Part shown: positions 24,922 to 34,240 of the stretch, one piece after another | Layout: each line of letters opens with the position of its first letter | How positions within the stretch are numbered: position 1 is the stretch's first letter | Origin: CAWACP01 sp963832965 | GTDB taxonomy: Bacteria > Acidobacteriota > Terriglobia > Bryobacterales > Bryobacteraceae | Direction of reading: 5' to 3' | Assembly (NCBI GenBank): GCA_963832965.1 | Contig: CAWHVW010000002.1 | Coordinates: 124,001 to 188,000 of the forward strand | DNA length: 64,000 bases | Notes under the pieces: model-generated | What the model saw: the letters and a program-made list of their open reading frames with translations, nothing else | Database searches by the model: none | Told to the model about the DNA's origin: nothing | Translations under genes and position numbers: made by a program

Positions 24922-24933
24922 CCGCCATTCCCC

Positions 24934-25317
24934 TCACCCCCGCCCAAACACCCAAACCTCCGCCAGCCCGAAATTCAGCAGCCCCGCCAGCCCCACGCTC
25001 AGCAGATTTGCCGGAATCAGCCGCATGTGCCACACCCCCACAAACAGCGCCATCAGAACGAAGTTCGCCACCACCGACACCAGTCCATTGGCCAGATGGA
25101 ACCGCAGCAGCCGGTACCCAACAGACTGGTGCGGCCGCCCCCGCCACGTCCAGAGCTGATGCCACACGAAATTGTGCAGCACCGCGGCCTCCACCGCCAG
25201 CACCGTGGCCAGCAGATACTGCACGCCAACCACGCGTTCCAGCAACCACAACACGCCCAGTTGCACCAGCAGCCCCAGCCCGCCCACGGCATTGAACTTC
25301 AGCCAGCGCAGAATCAC
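24934..25317 (-). CDS. GtrA family membrane protein
   Basis: The 127-residue protein has four transmembrane helices with the GtrA/DPMS pattern: LRWLKFNAVGGLGLLVQLG, LATVLAVEAAVLHNFVWHQLWTW (an FxWHRxWTW-like motif), YRLLRFHLANGLVSVVANF and a final LLNFGLAEVWVF. GtrA proteins are thought to help flip or process polyprenyl-linked sugars. GTG 25317 gives the usual family length and overlaps the stop of the upstream phosphatidyltransferase by 4 bases; a longer frame would extend into that gene. The pairing suggests a joint role in envelope lipid or glycan chemistry. Confidence 0.85.
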   Translation of the reverse strand: MILRWLKFNAVGGLGLLVQLGVLWLLERVVGVQYLLATVLAVEAAVLHNFVWHQLWTWRGRPHQSVGYRLLRFHLANGLVSVVANFVLMALFVGVWHMRLIPANLLSVGLAGLLNFGLAEVWVFGRG

Positions 25318-25991
25318 CGCGGCGTCTCGGCGCGATACAGTTCGGCGCCGTGCTTCACCGCGGACCACACGAAGGCCAGCAGCATCCCCGCCGCGCCAAT
25401 CACGCCGCCCACGTCGAACAGCGGATAGCGATGGCCCAGCAGCGTCACCACCGGCCGCCACACCACGGCGATATTCCCGGCAATCATGAGCAGACGAAAC
25501 TCCGTCGGCCCAAACGCCGCGAACGATAAGTGGAAGGTGCCCAGCGTGTACGTGGCCAGATACACTTCGATGCTCATCAGCAGCCAGGCCACCAGCAGCG
25601 CCAGCGCCACCCGCTCGCTCATATATCCGGAAAGCGCCAGCCCGCCGAACACGAACACGCTGCCGCAGGTATCCAGCACGTGGTCGATATAGAAGCCGTA
25701 CCGCGGGCGCTGCTGATTGCGCACCCGCGCCAGCGTGCCATCCAGGCTGTCGCCGAACCAGTTCACCACGAACAGCACCGTCGCCAGCGCGAACCCGGCC
25801 TTCGAGGAACGCGCCCAGTAATACGCCCCGGCCACGCCCATCAGAGCGAGGAACCCAAGCGCCGTGAGATGGTCCGAATTCACCCAGCGCGGCATGCGCC
25901 CGGCCATCCAGACGAGCGCCTTCTTCTCGATGGCCGCCAGCAGGCTCCGATGCTCCCGTTTGGCGTTGGTGAACCCTTCCTGCCCCGGCAT
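25314..25991 (-). CDS. CDP-alcohol phosphatidyltransferase family protein
   Basis: These integral membrane enzymes move a phosphatidyl or related group from a CDP-alcohol to a second alcohol. The 225-residue protein contains the complete catalytic signature with its aspartates: WFGDSLDGTLARVRN followed by GFYIDHVLD. About six hydrophobic segments surround it. The substrate is not evident; candidates are inositol phosphate, glycerol phosphate or a sugar alcohol. It heads a two-gene unit with gtrA (GTGA overlap). A TAGGAT hexamer lies 11 bases before the ATG. Confidence 0.9.
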   Translation of the reverse strand: MPGQEGFTNAKREHRSLLAAIEKKALVWMAGRMPRWVNSDHLTALGFLALMGVAGAYYWARSSKAGFALATVLFVVNWFGDSLDGTLARVRNQQRPRYGFYIDHVLDTCGSVFVFGGLALSGYMSERVALALLVAWLLMSIEVYLATYTLGTFHLSFAAFGPTEFRLLMIAGNIAVVWRPVVTLLGHRYPLFDVGGVIGAAGMLLAFVWSAVKHGAELYRAETPR

Positions 25992-26014
25992 GGCTGGTTC
26001 ACATCCTACCCCAA

Positions 26015-28816
26015 TCAGCGCCGCCGCAATTGCTTCTCGGATTCTGTAAGAGGAATGGTCACCGAGCCAAGATTGCCCGCTTCGTCGCGGATCACCACCC
26101 GAAGCGAACTCGCCCGCAATTCCGGCTGGAAGGCTCGATGATATGGCAGCCCGCTCTTCCGCATCGCCTCATACCGGTCCGGTTTCAGGTCGAGCTGCAG
26201 CGTGTCGTCCCGATGATCCAGCGGCTGACCCACCTTGTCCCGATTGGCCAGTACAACATGGATCCTGCCTTGCCAATGGCCGCTGTCGTCCTGACGCAAG
26301 TCCAGATCTCCAACGCCAATGTTGAGCTTCACGTCGTAACCGCCATCGTCCCCGGCTATCAGCTCGGCCGTTAGCGCAATGGTGTTCGCGTCCAGCGGGC
26401 TCTGCACGGCGTCGCGAAGCTGAGCCTCGGGGTCAGGGGACTCGCGCGCGTCGATATAGCCACGGCGAAAGCGCACCGTGACATCGGGCTTGCCAGGCAC
26501 TTTCACCTCGAGTGGGCGATAGGCACCATCGAAACGAGGCGACTCCGGATAGAACCCCAGCTCATACGCCCCCTGCGATTCCGCGGAGGCGGTGCGAAGC
26601 GCGCCCAGGATATCGTCGTCGAAATAAGCGCGTCCGCCGGTGCGCTCGGCGACGTCCCGCATCACTGACTGGTCTTTCTCGATGTTATCCAGCTTTGTCC
26701 GCGCCATGCCGTTCAGCGCAATGGTCAATTGCCGCGCGTTAGTGGGGTTTCCGAGGTCCTTCAGGCTGGTCGATGCGTCAGGCTGAATGGTTTGCAGCCC
26801 CCGAAAGTCGATAGAGTAGAGCGCCGCGTTCGCCCTGTTCACGGCGCGCAAGGCCTCCATCTCGTCTCTGGAACAGTTTTGCGGCCTGCCTGGCGCGTCG
26901 GGCGCACCGGCGGAGCCTGGGAACGCGCCGGCCTTTAGCGCTTGGGAAGGCGCGACTGGAGGTCTCCAGGGTTGGTCGCCACCGGAAATCCAGATGAGGT
27001 TCTTGCGGCCGGCGACGCCAGATACGTGGTCCGCAGTCGCGGTAACGGCTTTCAGCGCATGATCAGCCGGGCATTCAATGTCATCCTCCCACCCGGGCGC
27101 GGAGCTGCTCATCCGGAGCCGCGGTTGGAAGTTCCATTCATCAAGCCTGCTCACAAGGGTCGAAAAATCGAGCGTCAGTTCCTGTACGATCGCGACCCCA
27201 TTTCCGTTTGGCGCATACAGTCCGATGCGGTCCCCCGGCTGGGCCTGCTGCAGGAATTGGATGATCCCCCTTCGCGCAAAAAGCCAATCCCCCGTTTCCG
27301 CGACTCCGCGGTCAATCAGAAAAATAGTCACGCCGGCGGAGCGGGGACTCTCGTCCACGCGGTTGGAGAAGACGGAAGGTGATTGCGGCGCCAAGGGCGA
27401 AGCCTCAGTGGATGCCTCCACCGCACCCGCAACAGGCGGCGAGGGAGCGGAGAACAGCCGGATATCCTGCCGCTTCCCCTCGTCATAAATCTCGAAATCT
27501 TCCTTCTTCAGACCGGTAACGGGGTTCCCGTGTTTGTCCAGAACGACGGCGCTCACATCGACCAGCCGGGTGGTAGCGCGCAGAACCGCCCCGCGCGAAG
27601 GAGGCGGCGCGGTGATCAGGAGCGATGACACATCCGGGGTGCCTGCAAACTGCAAGGGCTGGGAATTCGTATCGATGTCAATGGGCGCGGCCGCCGCGCT
27701 TACCGCAACGGGAGCCGCAACCGCGGGGGCCCCGACAACAGGATCAGGAGAGGGTTGCGCATCGCTCGCGAGAAGCGTGGCCGACGTCCCGAACTTGTGG
27801 TACGCTCCGAATCGCACTTCACTCAACGAAAACCGGAACAAAGGCGCTTGCGAGTAATAGCTCGAAGCCGCGCTCCAAAGAGATATGATCACGCTCCTCA
27901 CCGGACAAATGTATGTCTCCCCGCCGATATTCACCGGCCCGTACTCCACCATCGTGTCGAGTCTTTGCGTCGGAAACGACAACGAAAGAGCCGCCTGCAT
28001 CGTAACTCGCGCGACGCTGCCGGACATCGGATCGACGAACAGCTCCCCCGAATATCCGGGCACCGTCTGCCGGCTATGACCGCTGCGGCAGCACCAGCCA
28101 ACCGTGTAATCGGAATTGCGCCGGTCCACCGAATACCGGAAGACAGCCACGCGTTTCCCGCGGATCGTCTCCCAGCGGGTCCACAAGGTCTTCGGGTTCG
28201 CGCGGCCCGCCAGCAGCGTTTCGAGGATGCCCCCGAATTCGCCCCACGTGGTCAGTCCCGGCACCGTCTGCTGGTTCGTGCGGCCATTCACGGTTTGAGC
28301 CGCGTACGATTCCTTGCCATCGACGAACGATACTTCGCTGGTGAGGGTGTCGTTGTCCTGGAGTCGTGCGAATAGTTCCCCGTGGTCAACGCTTCGGCTC
28401 GGCGGGGTTTCAAGGCGGTGAACCGATCTCGTGCAGATAAAGTCCGGCAGGTTGCGAAGGTAGTTCGCGGCGAAGCCGCGCGCCTTCGCCAGTATCGAGT
28501 CCGCTTCGCCGGGGGGCGGCGGCGCACCATCGGGCGCAGCAACGCCGGGTGCGAATTCGCTTTCGTCCGCCAGCGCCTGCAGCATGCCATCCGTCCACGG
28601 CCCCAGGCCGGTGGCGCGAATGTCGGCCAGCGCCTCACCGGTCAGAGGTTCCCTCATTTCGACGCGGCTGATCTTATGGGATATATCTACATCGAAATTC
28701 CCCGCCGCGCGGGAGGAAACAATCAGGGCCTTCAGTTCCCGAACACTCAACCGGGTGGCGGGGAATGCCGGAACAACGGCCAATATCAAAACGGCAAGAA
28801 CAGCCAAGCGTCTCAT
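26015..28816 (-). CDS. Secreted VWFA-related acidobacterial protein, paralogue 1
   Basis: The 933-residue protein starts with a signal peptide (MRRLAVLAVLILAVVPAFP). A helical N-terminal domain (LSVRELKALIVSSR, about 20-95) is followed by a Cys-containing beta-rich region with FICTRSVHR and VGWCCRSGH (about 130-400). A VWFA-related domain from about 430 begins RLVDVSAVVLDKHGNPVTGL and KEDFEIYDEGKRQDI; it has VTIFLIDRG where a MIDAS DxSxS would lie, so metal binding looks lost. ATG 28816 is chosen over TTG 28843 because the latter falls in the -10 element. A tandem paralogue lies upstream. The cellular role is unknown; secretion is likely. Confidence 0.85.
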   Translation of the reverse strand: MRRLAVLAVLILAVVPAFPATRLSVRELKALIVSSRAAGNFDVDISHKISRVEMREPLTGEALADIRATGLGPWTDGMLQALADESEFAPGVAAPDGAPPPPGEADSILAKARGFAANYLRNLPDFICTRSVHRLETPPSRSVDHGELFARLQDNDTLTSEVSFVDGKESYAAQTVNGRTNQQTVPGLTTWGEFGGILETLLAGRANPKTLWTRWETIRGKRVAVFRYSVDRRNSDYTVGWCCRSGHSRQTVPGYSGELFVDPMSGSVARVTMQAALSLSFPTQRLDTMVEYGPVNIGGETYICPVRSVIISLWSAASSYYSQAPLFRFSLSEVRFGAYHKFGTSATLLASDAQPSPDPVVGAPAVAAPVAVSAAAAPIDIDTNSQPLQFAGTPDVSSLLITAPPPSRGAVLRATTRLVDVSAVVLDKHGNPVTGLKKEDFEIYDEGKRQDIRLFSAPSPPVAGAVEASTEASPLAPQSPSVFSNRVDESPRSAGVTIFLIDRGVAETGDWLFARRGIIQFLQQAQPGDRIGLYAPNGNGVAIVQELTLDFSTLVSRLDEWNFQPRLRMSSSAPGWEDDIECPADHALKAVTATADHVSGVAGRKNLIWISGGDQPWRPPVAPSQALKAGAFPGSAGAPDAPGRPQNCSRDEMEALRAVNRANAALYSIDFRGLQTIQPDASTSLKDLGNPTNARQLTIALNGMARTKLDNIEKDQSVMRDVAERTGGRAYFDDDILGALRTASAESQGAYELGFYPESPRFDGAYRPLEVKVPGKPDVTVRFRRGYIDARESPDPEAQLRDAVQSPLDANTIALTAELIAGDDGGYDVKLNIGVGDLDLRQDDSGHWQGRIHVVLANRDKVGQPLDHRDDTLQLDLKPDRYEAMRKSGLPYHRAFQPELRASSLRVVIRDEAGNLGSVTIPLTESEKQLRRR

Positions 28817-28842
28817 TTGCGGCGATTCGCGCGGGTATTTCA

Positions 28843-28848
28843 ACTATA
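28843..28848 (-). promoter_or_regulatory. -10 element of VWFA paralogue 1
   Basis: TATAGT preceded by TG on the minus strand, 26 bases before the ATG at 28816. The whole upstream stretch from 28852 to 28814 is nearly identical to that of paralogue 2. Confidence 0.5.
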
Positions 28849-28859
28849 CACCCGCTCAA

Positions 28860-31379
28860 TTACCGCCGCCGCAACTGCTTTTCAGGAGGAGTCAGTGGAA
28901 TGGTCACCGAACCGAGCTTGCCTTCTTCATCCATCACCACCACCCGAAGCGACCTTGCCCCGGGGTTCTGCTGGAAAGTCCGGTGATATGCCAGCCCGCT
29001 CTTGCGCATGGCCTCATAACGGTCCGCCTTCAGCTCAAGCTGCAACGTGTCGTCCCAATGATCGAGCGGCTGGCCGACCTCGTCCCGCTCTGCCAGGAAC
29101 ACGTGAATTCGGCCTTGCCATTGGCCGCTATCGTCCGGTTGCAGATCCAGATCCCCAATCCCAATGTTGAGCTTCACATCGTAGCCGCCGCCGTCGTCAG
29201 CCTCGGTCATCTGAGCCGTCATCGCGATTGCGTCCGCATCCAGCGGGTTTTTAACGGCATCTCGAAGCTGAGCTTCCGGATCCGGAGACTCGCGAGCGTC
29301 GACGTAGCCGCTCCGAAAGCGCACCGTGACATCGGGCCTTCCTGTCGCCTTCACCTGAAGCTGCCGATACTGCCCGTCAAAACGCGGAGATTCCGGAGAA
29401 AAGCCGAGTGAGTAAGCCGCATGCGAGTCGGCGAAAGCGGTGCGCAGGGCGCCCAGAATATCGTTGTCCGAGAAGGCAAGCCCGCCAGTGCGATCCGCAA
29501 CGTCCCGCAACATCGCGTGGTCTCTCTCAATGCCGTTGAGCTTCCCCTGTACGAGGCCATTCAGGGCGAGCGGGCCAGTGACATCCTTTGGCCCAATCGT
29601 GGCGTCGGGCTGAACGGCCTGCAGTCCCCGAAAGTCGATGGAGTAAAGTGACACGTTCGCCCGGTTCGCGGCTTGCAGGGTCTGGCTCTCCTCTACGAAG
29701 CAGTTTTGCGGCTGGTCGGGCTTGCCGGGCCCACTGATGGACATTCGGCCGCCGCCGGAAATCCAGATGAGGTTCTTGCGTCCGGCGATTCCGGCCAGAT
29801 GGTCCGCACTCGCGGTGATGGCTTCGAGCGCGCGGCGGGAGGGGCAATGCAGGTTCGTTTTCCACCCGGCTACGGCGACTCTCGATCGGACGGGAGCATT
29901 GAAATTCCAGTCCTCGAGAATGCCCACGAGATACGAGAATTCCCCGGTGAGTTCGTGCACAATCCCCACCCCGTCCCGAACTGGTTCATACAGGCCGATA
30001 CGGTCCTCTGTCCGGGCCTGCTGGAGGAATTGGATGATCCGGCCTCGCGCGAAAAGCCACTGCTCCGTTGTTGCGAATCCCAAATCAATGAGAAAGATCG
30101 TGACACCCCCGCCGCGAGAACGGTCCTCAATACGGTTGGAAAAAACGCCGCGTGAAGGCGTGTTTGCTGGCCATGGCACTTCTTGAACGCCCTTCACGGG
30201 CGCGGAAAACAACCGGATGTCCTGCCGTTTTCCCTCGTCGTAGATCTCAAAGTCGCCCTTCTTCAGATCCGTAACAGGGTCACCGTGTTTGTCCAGAACG
30301 ACGGCGCTTACGTCGACGAGCCTGGAGGTCACCCGAAGAATCGATCCAGGCACGGGCGATGGGGGTCCCGCAACGGCAAGAACCGATCCCGCGGCAGGCT
30401 TGCGGTACGAACTGAATCGCGCTTCGTTCAGCGAATACACAAAACCTGCGCCGCGAGACTTCCACAGAGCTATGGTCACGCTTTTCAGCGGAAGCATGTA
30501 CGCTTGTCCGCCGATTCCCACCGGGTGGTACTCAATCATGGTGTCAAGTCTGCGCGCCGGGAACCCTGGCGGAAGAACCGCCTGTCTGGTCACGCGGACG
30601 ACGCCGCCAGAAGACGGCGCAACGAAGAGCTCTCCGCTGTATCCAGGCGTGATCTGCTCGCGGTAATTGCCGTCGCAGCACCAGCCAACCGAATAGTGCG
30701 AATGGTCGCGGTCAACGGAATATCGGAATACCGCGACACGTGCCCCGTCGATCACCTCCCAGCGGTCCCACTCCGTCCTTGCGTCGGCGCCGCCTCCCAA
30801 AACCGATTCGATGACGCTTCCGATCTCACCCCACGTGCTCAAGCCCGCCGCCGTCCCCGCGACTGACAATTCCCGCCCGCCGTTGAGCACGGCTTCGCTG
30901 GTCACCACGTCTTCAAGATGGAGTTCTCCCAGCCTCAGCCAGGCGTCGGTGCGAAGGGTAGGCTGGTTGTCGAAACGCCGAATTACTTTGTCGCAGATGA
31001 ATTGGGGAAGATTGTGATTATATCCGGCAGCTTCGCGGGCCTTCGCCAGAACCTCCGCGGCCTGACTTCGGGTAAGCGGCCGAACGCTGGACGTCTCCCC
31101 GCCAGACGAGTTCAGAAACTCGCTGTCATCTTCCAGAAGCTCGAGCACACTCGCCGTCTTCGGCCCCAGCCCAGGAGCGCGAAGGTCATCGAGTGCGGCT
31201 TCGGTGAGACGTTCCGTCATCCCCACGCGAGCGACCTCGGCAGCCATCTCCGCGTCGGACTGGCCCTTTGTCCGGGCCGCAACAATCAGGGCCTTCAGTT
31301 CCCGAACACTCAATTGCGCAGAGGAGAACGCCGGAACGGCGGCCAGCAACAGGAAAGTGAGAACGGCAAGGCGTCTCAT
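28860..31379 (-). CDS. Secreted VWFA-related acidobacterial protein, paralogue 2
   Basis: This 839-residue protein is a clear tandem paralogue of the next gene downstream: the same signal peptide start (MRRLAVLTFLLLAAVPAF), helical domain (LSVRELKALIVAAR), Cys region (FICDKVIRR, VGWCCDGNY), VWFA-related core (RLVDVSAVVLDKHGDPVTDL, VTIFLIDLG) and C-terminus (IPLTPPEKQLRRR). It is about 94 residues shorter, mostly through loss of an Ala/Pro-rich linker between the Cys region and the VWFA part. The same MIDAS change is present. The gap to paralogue 1 is only 43 bases and holds that gene's own promoter. Confidence 0.85.
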   Translation of the reverse strand: MRRLAVLTFLLLAAVPAFSSAQLSVRELKALIVAARTKGQSDAEMAAEVARVGMTERLTEAALDDLRAPGLGPKTASVLELLEDDSEFLNSSGGETSSVRPLTRSQAAEVLAKAREAAGYNHNLPQFICDKVIRRFDNQPTLRTDAWLRLGELHLEDVVTSEAVLNGGRELSVAGTAAGLSTWGEIGSVIESVLGGGADARTEWDRWEVIDGARVAVFRYSVDRDHSHYSVGWCCDGNYREQITPGYSGELFVAPSSGGVVRVTRQAVLPPGFPARRLDTMIEYHPVGIGGQAYMLPLKSVTIALWKSRGAGFVYSLNEARFSSYRKPAAGSVLAVAGPPSPVPGSILRVTSRLVDVSAVVLDKHGDPVTDLKKGDFEIYDEGKRQDIRLFSAPVKGVQEVPWPANTPSRGVFSNRIEDRSRGGGVTIFLIDLGFATTEQWLFARGRIIQFLQQARTEDRIGLYEPVRDGVGIVHELTGEFSYLVGILEDWNFNAPVRSRVAVAGWKTNLHCPSRRALEAITASADHLAGIAGRKNLIWISGGGRMSISGPGKPDQPQNCFVEESQTLQAANRANVSLYSIDFRGLQAVQPDATIGPKDVTGPLALNGLVQGKLNGIERDHAMLRDVADRTGGLAFSDNDILGALRTAFADSHAAYSLGFSPESPRFDGQYRQLQVKATGRPDVTVRFRSGYVDARESPDPEAQLRDAVKNPLDADAIAMTAQMTEADDGGGYDVKLNIGIGDLDLQPDDSGQWQGRIHVFLAERDEVGQPLDHWDDTLQLELKADRYEAMRKSGLAYHRTFQQNPGARSLRVVVMDEEGKLGSVTIPLTPPEKQLRRR

Positions 31380-31406
31380 TTTGCGGCGATTCGATCGGGC
31401 ATTTCA

Positions 31407-31412
31407 ACTATA
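31407..31412 (-). promoter_or_regulatory. -10 element of VWFA paralogue 2
   Basis: TATAGT preceded by TG on the minus strand, 27 bases before ATG 31379. It matches the promoter of paralogue 1 in sequence and position apart from one inserted base. Confidence 0.5.
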
Positions 31413-31429
31413 CACCCGAAATGCGCCTG

Positions 31430-32992
31430 TTACTCTGCCGCGTTTTCCTTCACCCCCACCGCCTCGTCGTACACCTTCGTAAAGAAATCCCGCGAGCTCG
31501 GCGAACACCCAATCACCAGCGCGCCGCTGCCCGGCGATTCCTCCACAAAACCCAGATATCCCATCCAGCCAATATCGTCCAGAATAAAGCGCAGGCATTC
31601 GCGCTCCCCCAGCGGCAAATTCGCCAGCGAGATCTCGAACGCCTGCCCGCTGCACAGCGCGTCGAAGTGCGCCTTGCCGGTCTCATACTCGCGGCCCGCG
31701 CGCGACGCATAATCCAGCGGCCTCACCAGACCGGTCACTTCAATGGGAACGAACGTCTCATGACGCGGCTTCAGCGCCTCATACAGACGCCGCGTCTCGA
31801 AGGCGATGGTCAGCAGCGTCCCCAGCGCTGAAGGAGAGGCGTCCAGATACACATCGCGGTGCTCCGGATCGAATTCGCCCAGCGACCCATACCCCGTTCG
31901 CCGCAGCAGGAACCCAAAATAATCCGGCCGGTCCATCGCCCGCACCAGCCGCGTGCCCTCGTCGCGCTGGATGTCCTCGCAGGTGTGATACGTCAGATCC
32001 TGCGGCTTCACCCAGGCGGACAACCGATTGGGCGCGCGCTGCACCGGGTCGAAGTCGTAGCGATACTCGTCCTGCAACTTCGTGAATTCGTCCGGGTCTT
32101 CCTCGTACATGGCCAGCAACTGCTCGGCGCGGCGCACGCGGAACCAGTAGGTGGGCGAATAATCGCGCTCCATCTGTTCCTCCAGCGCCTGCCAGATCGC
32201 GCGATTGTGTACCGGGCTCGACGAGAAGAACACCTGCGCCACCGACGGCGGATCGCCCTTCAACCCATCGGCGTGCCGCGCCATATCCAGAAACTCGGCC
32301 ACGCATCCTTCACCGCAGTGATAGGCCCACACCGCCCAGTCCAGCCCCCCGAATTTCTGTTCCATGCCGGCCAGATACCGCGCCGCCGCGGGCAGCGCGC
32401 GCGCCGGGTCCAGCCGCTCGTCACGCACCAGAACGTGATAGGGCGTCTTCACCTTCACATTCCTGTACACCGGTTTCCCGTGCTTCTTCTTCACCAACCG
32501 CCGCTCGGTATGGACCTTATATTTCGTCGCATAGACGATCTGCAGCCCCATGGTGCGCGCGGTGGCCTGCGAGATCTGCATGATGCCTTTCGGGCCGGTG
32601 GGGCTCTCCGCGCTGGGATTGCCGAAGCTCTCCAGAAACGCGATGGCCGTGATCAGCGAGGCGGGAACTCCGCTCCGCGCGGCGGCGTTCTGGACAATCT
32701 TCTGCATCTTCGGATCGGTCATGCGCTCGGCGCCGGCCAGCGACCGCGCGTCGCGCATGATGGCGAAGGTCTGGGCCTCGGTCATCAGCGCGATTCTCTG
32801 GTCCAGCACCAGGTCGGAGAGCTCGTCGCGATCCACGCCAATAGCGGTGAGCCGGTTCGAAGGAGCGAAGGTATCCGCCCCCGCGCAGCAAGTTGCCAGC
32901 AAAGCGGCCAGAACACCCACGCGACCCAGCTTCCTGAAAGGCACGTGGCGCAGGGCCATGCCCTGCGGCGGGCCCGTAAGTTGAAACACCAT
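31430..32992 (-). CDS. Secreted lytic transglycosylase (SLT) domain protein
   Basis: The 520-residue protein should be exported and cleave peptidoglycan glycan strands. The SLT-like region at about residues 95-270 has the catalytic Glu in ITAIAFLESFGNPSAES, then GPKGIMQIS and AVWAYHCGEG, where lysozyme-type folds have the AYNAG-like motif. A long C-terminal region of unknown fold follows. I chose ATG 32992 because TATACT lies 4 bases upstream. A second ATG at 32959 sits in the middle of a dispersed palindrome and gives an ideal signal peptide start (MALRHVPFRKLG then VLAALLATCCAGA), so the functional start could be there. Confidence 0.8.
   Translation of the reverse strand: MVFQLTGPPQGMALRHVPFRKLGRVGVLAALLATCCAGADTFAPSNRLTAIGVDRDELSDLVLDQRIALMTEAQTFAIMRDARSLAGAERMTDPKMQKIVQNAAARSGVPASLITAIAFLESFGNPSAESPTGPKGIMQISQATARTMGLQIVYATKYKVHTERRLVKKKHGKPVYRNVKVKTPYHVLVRDERLDPARALPAAARYLAGMEQKFGGLDWAVWAYHCGEGCVAEFLDMARHADGLKGDPPSVAQVFFSSSPVHNRAIWQALEEQMERDYSPTYWFRVRRAEQLLAMYEEDPDEFTKLQDEYRYDFDPVQRAPNRLSAWVKPQDLTYHTCEDIQRDEGTRLVRAMDRPDYFGFLLRRTGYGSLGEFDPEHRDVYLDASPSALGTLLTIAFETRRLYEALKPRHETFVPIEVTGLVRPLDYASRAGREYETGKAHFDALCSGQAFEISLANLPLGERECLRFILDDIGWMGYLGFVEESPGSGALVIGCSPSSRDFFTKVYDEAVGVKENAAE
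32945..32968. repeat. Palindrome family 1 copy within the transglycosylase start region
   Basis: CGCAGGGC-CAT-GCCCTGCG, 8-bp arms around CAT (32949-32967). The outer base pair has changed from G-C to C-G on both sides, a compensatory change. On the minus strand the centre is the ATG at 32959. Confidence 0.75.
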
Positions 32993-32996
32993 CGGC

Positions 32997-33002
32997 AGTA
33001 TA
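32997..33002 (-). promoter_or_regulatory. Candidate -10 element of the transglycosylase gene
   Basis: TATACT on the minus strand, with only 4 bases between it and ATG 32992. No Shine-Dalgarno sequence fits. Confidence 0.45.
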
Positions 33003-33063
33003 GACGCGCGCGGGGATGAAAAGTACGTCACCTGAATTTCATCTCGCGGCGTCGATGTATCTC

Positions 33064-34239
33064 TCACGTCGCCCGCCGAGGCATGCGCATGAACCCATCG
33101 ATTCTCTCCACCGCGCGCATCAGGTTCTCATAAGAGTTGGCCATGCTGAACCGCAAATACCCTTCGCCGTATTCTCCGAACGCCGTCCCGCTGAGCGAAG
33201 CCACCCCGGCCGTGTCCAGCAGCGCATCCGCCAGCGCCTTCGATGTCCAACCGGTTTCCTCGACATCCGGGAACGCGTAAAACGCGCCCTCCGGCAGCCG
33301 GCAGCGAAACCCCGGCACGCGATTCAGCCCTTCGCAGAAAGCATCGCGCCGCCGCCGGAACTCCTGCACCATCGCGGTGACGTCATCCTGCGGCCCGCAT
33401 AGCGCCGCGATTCCCGCCCGCTGCGTAAAGCTGGCCGTGCACGAATTGGAATTCACCATCAGCTTGTTCACCGCCTCCACCAGCCACGCGGGCATCACCC
33501 CGTAGCCAAGCCGCCATCCGGTCATCGCATAGGTTTTCGAAAACCCATCCAGGATGATGGTCTTCTCCAGCATGCCCGGCAGGCTGGCAATCGATAGCGG
33601 AGCTTCCCCGAACCAGATCCGCGAATAGATCTCATCGGAAAGCACCATCACATCGCGCTCGCGCAGCAAATCGGCGATGGCGCGGACATCATCGGCGGGA
33701 ATCACCCCGCCCGTAGGATTCTGCGGCGAATTCAGAATCACCAACTTCGTGCGGCTGGAGAGCTTCCGGGCCAGCACGTCAAGATCGAAAGAAAACCCGC
33801 GCTCCTCCACCAGCGGTACGGGCACAGGAGCAGCGCCCAGGAAATTGATCATGGAGGCGCAAATCGGGAAACCGGGGTCGGGATAAATCACCTCGTCGCC
33901 CGCCTCCAGCAACGCCAGCATCGGGAAGAAGAGGATCGGCTTGCCGCCGGGCGCCACGCACACATGTTCACCGCCCACATGGACGCCACGCGTCCGGGAG
34001 ACCTCGGCGGCGATGGCTTCGCGCAACTCCGGCAAACCCTGCGGCGGACCATACTTCGTCCACCCGTCGTCGAGCGCGCGTTTCGCGGCCTCCACAATAT
34101 GCCGGGGCGTGGCAAAATCGGGCTCGCCAATCTCCAGATGGATGACGTCCCGTCCCGCCGCTTCCAAAGCCCGCGCCCGAACCAGCACCTCAAAGGCGGA
34201 TTCGGTGGCAATGCGCGACATCCGCTGGGCAAGCTTCAT
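33064..34239 (-). CDS. PLP-dependent class I/II aminotransferase (aspartate aminotransferase-like)
   Basis: The 391-residue enzyme shows the fold type I aminotransferase pattern: LEIGEPDFATP, GWTKYGPPQGLPELREA, the NSPQNPTGGVIP loop with the substrate-binding Asn, the LSDEIYSRI Asp, the Schiff-base lysine in DGFSKTYAMTGWRLGY and the C-terminal arginine in YLRFSMA. It probably transfers amino groups between aspartate, alanine or aromatic amino acids and 2-oxoglutarate. The exact substrate cannot be told from sequence alone. The gene stands alone, followed by the transglycosylase after a 71-base gap. Confidence 0.92.
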   Translation of the reverse strand: MKLAQRMSRIATESAFEVLVRARALEAAGRDVIHLEIGEPDFATPRHIVEAAKRALDDGWTKYGPPQGLPELREAIAAEVSRTRGVHVGGEHVCVAPGGKPILFFPMLALLEAGDEVIYPDPGFPICASMINFLGAAPVPVPLVEERGFSFDLDVLARKLSSRTKLVILNSPQNPTGGVIPADDVRAIADLLRERDVMVLSDEIYSRIWFGEAPLSIASLPGMLEKTIILDGFSKTYAMTGWRLGYGVMPAWLVEAVNKLMVNSNSCTASFTQRAGIAALCGPQDDVTAMVQEFRRRRDAFCEGLNRVPGFRCRLPEGAFYAFPDVEETGWTSKALADALLDTAGVASLSGTAFGEYGEGYLRFSMANSYENLMRAVERIDGFMRMPRRAT

Positions 34240-34240
34240 C

